Shown: positions 58,428-64,000 of the stretch, in pieces
Numbering within the stretch: position 1 is the stretch's first letter
Layout: every line of letters starts with the position of its first letter
Assembly (NCBI RefSeq): GCF_023634655.1
Contig: NZ_JAMKMS010000001.1
Span: forward strand, 434,001-498,000
Length of the DNA stretch: 64,000 nucleotides
Direction of reading: 5' to 3'
Source: Vibrio methylphosphonaticus
GTDB taxonomy: Bacteria > Pseudomonadota > Gammaproteobacteria > Enterobacterales > Vibrionaceae
Notes under the pieces: generated by a model
Database searches by the model: none
What the model was told of the DNA's origin: nothing
What the model saw: only the letters and a program-made list of their open reading frames with translations
Program-made: the position numbers and the translations under genes

Positions 58428-59396
58428 ATGCTTGAAGCAGTGGTGTTTCTTATTATCGGTCTCGTATTTCTAGTATGGAGTGCAGACAAACTCGTTTATG
58501 GTTCCGCAGCATTAGCGCGAAATTTTGGTATATCACCGCTAGTTATTGGTATGACGATCCTTGCTATGGGCTCTTCTGCGCCAGAAATGATGGTGTCAGC
58601 AACCGCGGCTCTAGAAGGTAAAACGGATACGGCGGTCGGTAACGTTCTTGGCTCAAACATCGCCAACATAGCGCTGATCCTTGGTATCACCGCGATGATC
58701 AAGCCACTTTCCATTTCTTCTGGCATTTTAAGACGTGAACTTCCACTGATGATCGCGGTCACACTAATAGCCGGTATCTTACTTTGGGATAGCCACTTAG
58801 GTTTTTACGAAGGCATCATCTTATTCGCGCTATTTGGTGCTTTCATTATCGCTATGCTTCACATCAGCAAAACGGAAAAAGCCAGTGGCGGAGACGTTAT
58901 GCTTGATGACCAAGAGTCTGAGATCCCGGAAGGAGTGAGCAACGGCAAAGCCGCGATGTGGGTTATTATTGGTCTAATTATCCTCCCTATTGCCGCTGGC
59001 CGTCTCGTTGATAGCGCTGTAACGATAGCGCAATTCTTCGGTATGAGTGACCTTGTTATCGGCTTAACCATTATTGCTATTGGTACTAGCTTACCTGAAC
59101 TCGCCGCTTCTTTGGCCGGCGTTTTGAAAGGCGAAGATGATATGGCAGTCGGTAATATTATTGGTTCCAATGTCTTTAATATCCTCGCCGTTATGGGTAT
59201 ACCTGGCGTATTAAATCCATCTGTTTTGAGTGAACACGCAATGGGCCGTGATTTTTGGGTCATGTTAGGCGTGTCATTGTTGCTCGTTGTCATGGCACTT
59301 GGAAAATCTCGTAGCATCAATCGCCTAGAAGGCTTCATCCTATTTGCCTGTTTCCTGGCTTATCAAATCTACCTCATCGCCAATATGGCATCTTAG
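58428..59396 (+). CDS. yrbG: Calcium/sodium antiporter, YrbG type
   Basis: A 322-residue CaCA-family exchanger with two inverted repeats of about five helices. The alpha repeats are LVIGMTILAMGSSAPEMMVS (about 36-55) with GNVLGSNIANIALILG, and LVIGLTIIAIGTSLPELAAS with GNIIGSNVFNILAVMG in the second half; each has the conserved acidic residue. The length is close to E. coli YrbG (325). It starts the plus-strand kds/lpt cluster. Confidence 0.95.
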   Translation: MLEAVVFLIIGLVFLVWSADKLVYGSAALARNFGISPLVIGMTILAMGSSAPEMMVSATAALEGKTDTAVGNVLGSNIANIALILGITAMIKPLSISSGILRRELPLMIAVTLIAGILLWDSHLGFYEGIILFALFGAFIIAMLHISKTEKASGGDVMLDDQESEIPEGVSNGKAAMWVIIGLIILPIAAGRLVDSAVTIAQFFGMSDLVIGLTIIAIGTSLPELAASLAGVLKGEDDMAVGNIIGSNVFNILAVMGIPGVLNPSVLSEHAMGRDFWVMLGVSLLLVVMALGKSRSINRLEGFILFACFLAYQIYLIANMAS

Positions 59397-59406
59397 GAGT
59401 CACGTC

Positions 59407-60375
59407 ATGTCTTCATTTGATTATATCGGTTCCGCAAAGCGCGTGTTAGATACTGAGATTTTAGCCCTACAACATCTTGAGCATTACATTGATGAGCATT
59501 TTGAAGCCGTTTGTCATAGCATTTTGAACCATCAGGGCAAAGTGATCGTTATGGGAATGGGCAAGTCTGGTCATATTGGCAAAAAGATGGCGGCAACGTT
59601 TGCTAGCACAGGGACCTCCGCTTTTTTCGTGCACCCAGGTGAAGCGGCGCACGGTGACTTGGGTATGATTGAAGCGAAAGACCTCGTTATTGCGATATCT
59701 AATTCCGGTGAATCACATGAAATCATTAGCCTGTTTCCTGTATTCAAACGCCTAGGTATCACCACGGTAAGCATGACAGGTAAACCCACCTCCACGATGG
59801 CTAAGCTTTCCGATTATCACTTACAAATTACTGTGCCCAAAGAAGCATGCCCACTCGGCTTAGCACCCACATCAAGTTCCACCGCCACTCTAGTGATGGG
59901 AGATGCTTTAGCCATTGCTTTACTTGAAGCAAGGGGGTTTAGTGAAGAAGATTTTGCGCTCTCCCACCCTGGTGGCGCGCTAGGGCGTAAACTACTGCTA
60001 AAGTTAAGTGACATCATGCACTCAGGAGAGGCGCTACCGTTTGTTAGCCCTGAAACTCTCGTCCGAGATGCACTGCTAAGAATCACAGAAAAAGGGTTGG
60101 GTATGACCGCTGTGGTTAATGAGTCTCGTGAACTGTTAGGCATTTTTACTGATGGCGACTTACGACGCATTTTAGATAAACGCATTGATATTCACACGAC
60201 GAGTATCGGTGAGGTTATGACGCTCAATCCAACCACTGCCGAGCCAAACATGCTGGCAGCAGAAGGGCTTAACCTAATGCAATCTAAAAATATTAATGGC
60301 TTAATTTTACTCGAAGACAGTCAGGTGGTAGGGGCACTCAACATGCACGACTTGCTAAAAGCAGGGGTAATGTAA
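59407..60375 (+). CDS. kdsD: Arabinose-5-phosphate isomerase
   Basis: A 322-residue enzyme making arabinose 5-phosphate from ribulose 5-phosphate for KDO synthesis. The SIS domain (about 40-175) has VIVMGMGKSGHIGKKMAATF, SNSGESHEI and the downstream His in SHPGGALGRK; two CBS domains follow (about 205-320). I chose the ATG at 59407 with a TAGGAG site rather than an in-frame start inside yrbG. Its stop overlaps the kdsC start (TAATG). Confidence 0.96.
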   Translation: MSSFDYIGSAKRVLDTEILALQHLEHYIDEHFEAVCHSILNHQGKVIVMGMGKSGHIGKKMAATFASTGTSAFFVHPGEAAHGDLGMIEAKDLVIAISNSGESHEIISLFPVFKRLGITTVSMTGKPTSTMAKLSDYHLQITVPKEACPLGLAPTSSSTATLVMGDALAIALLEARGFSEEDFALSHPGGALGRKLLLKLSDIMHSGEALPFVSPETLVRDALLRITEKGLGMTAVVNESRELLGIFTDGDLRRILDKRIDIHTTSIGEVMTLNPTTAEPNMLAAEGLNLMQSKNINGLILLEDSQVVGALNMHDLLKAGVM

Positions 60376-60932
60376 TGACTCAAATGACCGAAACACTTTA
60401 TGGACCAGTAGCAACCACGCTTGTTAACCAAGCGGCACAGGTCCAGTTACTTATTTGTGATGTTGATGGGGTCTTCTCTGATGGCCTTGTTTACATGGGT
60501 AACGATGGTGAAGAACTCAAAACGTTTCATACTCGCGATGGATATGGCGTCAAGGCACTAATGAATGCGGGTATTGAGGTGGCTATTATTACTGGCCGAA
60601 CATCAAGAATCGTTGAAAATCGAATGAAAGCCTTAGGTATTACTTTGATTTACCAGGGCCAAGATGACAAAGTCATTGCGTATCAAGATATCTGTAATAA
60701 GCTCAATATAGCGGCTAGCCAAACCGCCTATATCGGGGATGATCTCATTGATTGGCCAGTTATGGAACAGATTGGCTTTAGTGTTTGTGTGGCGGATGGG
60801 CACCCATTATTGGCAAGAAAAGCCGACTACGTCACCTCAATACCGGGTGGACGTGGCGCGGTTCGAGAGGTTTGCGATATTATTTTAGAATCGAAAGGAC
60901 AACTGGAACTTCATAAAGGTTTGAGTATATGA
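60375..60932 (+). CDS. kdsC: 3-deoxy-D-manno-octulosonate 8-phosphate phosphatase
   Basis: A 185-residue HAD phosphatase that removes phosphate from KDO-8-P. The nucleophile motif is LLICDVDGVFSDG near 26-38, motif II is IITGRTS and the metal-binding IGDDLIDWPVM near 121-131. The small size, without a cap domain, is typical. It overlaps lptC by four bases (ATGA). Confidence 0.96.
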   Translation: MTQMTETLYGPVATTLVNQAAQVQLLICDVDGVFSDGLVYMGNDGEELKTFHTRDGYGVKALMNAGIEVAIITGRTSRIVENRMKALGITLIYQGQDDKVIAYQDICNKLNIAASQTAYIGDDLIDWPVMEQIGFSVCVADGHPLLARKADYVTSIPGGRGAVREVCDIILESKGQLELHKGLSI

Positions 60933-61492
60933 GTCTATCTCGTACTATTTATACCCTTTTATTCATCATATCGCTTGGTTGTGCGTATTATCTCTATACC
61001 AAAAAAGATACTGACGTAATTCAAGTTGCACCAAATATTGAACTACCAGCCTTCAGCGGCAGAGATCTGCATAATATCTCTTATTCCGATAGTGGTGTAC
61101 GAAGCTACAGCATTAATTCCATCCATCTCGAGCATTTTTCTAAAAAAGGCGAGACTGTATTTGAGCGCCCTGTATTAAAGATCTATGTACAGGGTACAAC
61201 TCAAGAGTGGGAAATTTCAGCGGCAAGAGCCATTCTCGACAAGCAAGATGTGTTAACTCTCTATGAGGATGTCATCGCTAGAAATTTGCTTGATGACTCT
61301 GGTTTCGATACCTTATCAACAGACCAAATGAGCATTCAGTTAGACAATCGTGATTTTTGGGCAGATACTAACGTTCTTATGTTAGGCCCACAGTTTGAAA
61401 CGCGTGGGGATGCGATGAAAGGAAACTTCGCAGACAACCTCGCAGAGCTTTATAAAAAAGTGAATAGTAAATATGAAACTCTCACACCTTAG
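60929..61492 (+). CDS. lptC: LPS export protein LptC
   Basis: A 187-residue bitopic inner-membrane protein linking LptB2FG to the periplasmic bridge. One membrane segment (about 5-24) is followed by a beta-jellyroll domain with ISAARAILDKQDVLTLYEDV. The length is close to E. coli LptC (191). Its 3' end overlaps lptA by 20 bases. Confidence 0.94.
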   Translation: MSLSRTIYTLLFIISLGCAYYLYTKKDTDVIQVAPNIELPAFSGRDLHNISYSDSGVRSYSINSIHLEHFSKKGETVFERPVLKIYVQGTTQEWEISAARAILDKQDVLTLYEDVIARNLLDDSGFDTLSTDQMSIQLDNRDFWADTNVLMLGPQFETRGDAMKGNFADNLAELYKKVNSKYETLTP

Positions 61493-61967
61493 CATTGGGC
61501 TTTGCCTGATATTACCAGTAGCCGCATACGCACTCTCTACGGATACGGAACAACCCGTGTATATCGACTCTGACAGCCAACAGCTTGATATGAAAAGTAA
61601 TCAAGTCACGTTCGTCGGCGATGTAAAACTAAAACAAGGCAGCATAAATATTAATGCCGACAAGATCATCGTTACCAGAGAAGCCAAAACAGGCGCACTT
61701 CAAGTGATTGAAGGATTCGGTAATTTAGCGACGTTCTCGCAATTAACTGACGACGGTAAGACCTTGTATGGCGAGGCAAAGACACTACATTACGCCCTGC
61801 AAGATGATCAATTAACGATGACAAACCAAGCAATGCTGTCGCAAGATGGCAGTATTATTCGCGGCACCACCATTCGCTATAGAATTTCATCGCAAAAACT
61901 CATTGCTGATGGTAACTCTAATGAACGGGTATCTACCGTCCTTCAACCTCAACAAGCTCAAGAGTAA
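61473..61967 (+). CDS. lptA: LPS transport periplasmic protein LptA
   Basis: A 164-residue periplasmic jellyroll protein forming the bridge for LPS. The signal peptide covers about 1-20 (cleavage after AYA-LS), and the OstA domain has [22 protein letters not shown] then [17 protein letters not shown]. The length is slightly below E. coli LptA (185). It begins inside the end of lptC and is 11 bases before lptB. Confidence 0.95.
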   Translation: MKLSHLSIGLCLILPVAAYALSTDTEQPVYIDSDSQQLDMKSNQVTFVGDVKLKQGSININADKIIVTREAKTGALQVIEGFGNLATFSQLTDDGKTLYGEAKTLHYALQDDQLTMTNQAMLSQDGSIIRGTTIRYRISSQKLIADGNSNERVSTVLQPQQAQE

Positions 61968-61978
61968 ATACTTCGATT

Positions 61979-62704
61979 ATGGCGCTACTTAAAGCAACTC
62001 ACTTAGCAAAAAGCTATAAAAATCGAAAAGTCGTTTCTGATGTGAGTCTCTCCGTAGAATCAGGTCAGATTGTCGGCTTACTAGGACCTAACGGTGCGGG
62101 TAAGACCACGTCTTTCTACATGATCGTTGGGCTAGTACCACGAGACGAAGGTTCTATCACTATCGATGGCGAAGACATCAGTATCTTACCGATGCACAGC
62201 CGCGCAAAAATGGGGATTGGCTATTTACCGCAAGAAGCGTCCATTTTCAGAAAACTGAGCGTTGAGAATAACATTTTAGCGGTACTTGAGACCCGTAACG
62301 AATTGACGCAAGAAGAGCGACAGGATCGCCTAGAAGACTTGCTCGAAGAGTTTAGCATCCAGCATATTCGTAAAAGTGCTGGTATGGCATTGTCGGGTGG
62401 TGAACGCCGCCGTGTCGAAATTGCTCGAGCACTAGCCGCCAACCCACAATTTATTTTGCTCGATGAACCCTTTGCTGGGGTTGACCCCATATCAGTGATT
62501 GATATAAAAAAGATCATAGAACATTTAAGAGACCGAGGCCTGGGCGTGTTAATCACTGACCATAACGTTCGTGAAACACTGGATGTTTGTGAAAAAGCTT
62601 ACATCGTTAGCCAAGGCCACCTAATCGCTGAAGGGACACCGGAAGATGTTCTCAATAATGAACATGTAAAACAGGTTTATCTCGGAGAACAATTCCGACT
62701 ATGA
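61979..62704 (+). CDS. lptB: LPS export ATPase LptB
   Basis: A 241-residue ABC ATPase powering LPS extraction. Walker A is GPNGAGKTT near 36-44, the signature is [14 protein letters not shown] near 138-151 and Walker B is [13 protein letters not shown] near 158-170. The length equals E. coli LptB (241). rpoN follows 45 bases later on the same strand. Confidence 0.97.
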   Translation: MALLKATHLAKSYKNRKVVSDVSLSVESGQIVGLLGPNGAGKTTSFYMIVGLVPRDEGSITIDGEDISILPMHSRAKMGIGYLPQEASIFRKLSVENNILAVLETRNELTQEERQDRLEDLLEEFSIQHIRKSAGMALSGGERRRVEIARALAANPQFILLDEPFAGVDPISVIDIKKIIEHLRDRGLGVLITDHNVRETLDVCEKAYIVSQGHLIAEGTPEDVLNNEHVKQVYLGEQFRL

Positions 62705-62749
62705 TTTAATAGTCAGGTAGAACATTTACTAATAGGCCAACAAGACTGC

Positions 62750-64000
62750 ATGAAACCCTCATTACAACTCAAGCTAGGTCAACAGTTAGCAATGACACCA
62801 CAACTGCAGCAAGCGATACGCTTATTGCAGTTGTCTACACTCGACCTTCAACAAGAGATTCAAGAAGCCTTGGACTCAAACCCACTACTTGATGTTGAAG
62901 AGTCAGTAGAAGAAAGCAACGCTAGTGAAGAAAAGACGAACCTAGAAAAGAAAGAGGAAGCCAGTCTTGAGACGACAAACGAGCCTGAACCTAAAGACAG
63001 CTCTGAGCTCATCGAGTCTTCTGAAATAACCAATGATTTAGAAATCGACACTACTTGGGACGATGTTTACAGCGCGAATACAGGCAACACAGGGATTAGC
63101 TTGGATGACGACTTACCGATCTACCAAGGCGAAACGACTCAATCACTGCAAGATTACCTTATTTGGCAGCTCGACCTGACTCCATTTTCTGACACCGACC
63201 GAGCGATTGCACTCGCGGTGATCGATGCCATTGACAGCCAAGGCTACCTCACTCAATCGTGTGAAGAGTTGCTCGACAGTGTCGATATCGACGGCCTTGA
63301 ACTTGACGAAGTAGAAGCAGTACGTAAACGTATTCAGCAATTCGACCCACTAGGCGTTGCGTCAGTGAATTTGCAAGACTGCCTTTTACTGCAACTTGCA
63401 ACATTCCCTGAAGATACCCCATGGTTACATGAAGCCAGACTGATTTTGGCACATCATATTGACCAATTAGGCAATCGTGATTACAAACTCGTCATCAAAG
63501 AGGCTAAGCTAAAAGAGACAGAGCTTAGAGAAGTCCTACAGCTTATTCAGCAACTCGACCCTCGTCCTGGTAGCAAAATCACTCCAGATGAAACTGAGTA
63601 TGTGGTTCCCGACGTCTCTGTTTTTAAAGACCGTGGGAAGTGGATCGTACAAATAAACCCAGACAGTGTGCCCAGATTAAAGGTCAACCAACAATACGCG
63701 CAGCTCGGTACAGGGAATAGCCCTGATAGCCAATATATTCGCTCAAACCTGCAAGAAGCGAAGTGGTTAATCAAAAGCCTAGAGAGTCGAAATGAGACTC
63801 TGCTCAAAGTCGCAAAATGTATTGTTGAACATCAGCACGACTTCTTTGAGTATGGAGAAGAAGCGATGAAACCTATGGTATTAAATGACGTAGCATTAGC
63901 GGTTGATATGCACGAATCAACCATATCTAGGGTAACAACACAGAAATATATGCATACACCACGTGGTATTTTTGAACTGAAATATTTCTTTTCAAGCCAT
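62750..64000 (+). CDS. rpoN: RNA polymerase sigma-54 factor, truncated by window edge
   Basis: The first 417 codons of sigma-54; the gene runs off the window. Region I is Gln-rich and typical ([20 protein letters not shown]), with [23 protein letters not shown] next. Region II (about 55-105) is unusually acidic and Ser-rich, then the core-binding and DNA-binding parts begin. The segment [19 protein letters not shown] near 380 is the start of the helix-turn-helix. Sigma-54 drives flagellar, nitrogen and quorum-sensing sRNA genes in vibrios. The position after lptB is invariant. Confidence 0.96.
   Translation, partial: MKPSLQLKLGQQLAMTPQLQQAIRLLQLSTLDLQQEIQEALDSNPLLDVEESVEESNASEEKTNLEKKEEASLETTNEPEPKDSSELIESSEITNDLEIDTTWDDVYSANTGNTGISLDDDLPIYQGETTQSLQDYLIWQLDLTPFSDTDRAIALAVIDAIDSQGYLTQSCEELLDSVDIDGLELDEVEAVRKRIQQFDPLGVASVNLQDCLLLQLATFPEDTPWLHEARLILAHHIDQLGNRDYKLVIKEAKLKETELREVLQLIQQLDPRPGSKITPDETEYVVPDVSVFKDRGKWIVQINPDSVPRLKVNQQYAQLGTGNSPDSQYIRSNLQEAKWLIKSLESRNETLLKVAKCIVEHQHDFFEYGEEAMKPMVLNDVALAVDMHESTISRVTTQKYMHTPRGIFELKYFFSSH

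Overview
The window is a stretch of chromosome from a marine gammaproteobacterium of the family Vibrionaceae, most likely a Vibrio; I cannot name the species. The call rests on gene content and order: zapA-6S RNA-5-FCL-rpiA-serA, yggE/argP/argO, fbaA-pgk-epd, tkt/metK, an extracellular Dns-type nuclease, luxS-gshA, a sodium-pumping oxaloacetate decarboxylase beside a Ser/Arg tRNA array and csrA, alaS, recA, cinA, mutS, pyrBI, and the mla/kds/lpt/rpoN locus. Most of it is core, vertically inherited DNA. I see no prophage, insertion sequence, integron, CRISPR array, secretion system or defence island.

Layout. 1-7.5 kb: start of ubiH, ygfB, zapA, 6S RNA, ygfA, rpiA, serA, yggE, argP/argO and a YbaK-like deacylase. 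7.5-16.2 kb: mscS, the fbaA-pgk-epd carbon cluster, a small zinc-ribbon gene, tkt and metK with a MetJ operator. 16.5-21.6 kb: a DUF2189 membrane protein, sprT, dns/endA, and the run rsmE-gshB-yqgE-ruvX. 21.7-28.3 kb: a leftward run of quinone oxidoreductase, yqaA, M16 peptidase, gshA, luxS. 28.4-35.8 kb: a FadL-like outer-membrane protein, a decayed oadB fragment, a chemoreceptor and the intact oadGAB operon. 36.1-42.9 kb: seven tRNAs, csrA, lysC, alaS and recA with its SOS box. 43-47.6 kb: pncC, mutS, an orphan GH2-like protein and rraB. 48.1-52.7 kb: arginine deiminase, ornithine carbamoyltransferase, the attenuated pyrBI operon and ridA. 52.7-64 kb: an acyltransferase, murA-ibaG-mlaBCDEF on the minus strand and yrbG-kdsD-kdsC-lptC-lptA-lptB-rpoN on the plus strand; rpoN runs off the end.

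How the genes work together. The right end is an envelope-biogenesis block: Mla returns phospholipid from the outer membrane, KdsD/KdsC make KDO and LptA/B/C carry LPS outwards. The carbon block (rpiA, tkt, epd, pgk, fbaA, serA, metK) links glycolysis and pentose phosphates to serine, one-carbon and methyl metabolism, and a PurR-like palindrome occurs both at serA and twice between tkt and metK. The 48-52 kb block shares carbamoyl phosphate between arginine and pyrimidine synthesis and keeps a full pyrBI-type leader with a UTP-sensing start.

The least expected items are the oadB remnant hidden in a gap (29.5-29.95 kb), a six-copy degenerate 14-15 bp tandem repeat upstream of epd, the orphan GH2-like protein beside mutS, the apparent absence of recX between recA and alaS, and two tRNA-Arg isoforms with compensatory acceptor-stem changes. 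I found no convincing new multi-gene system.
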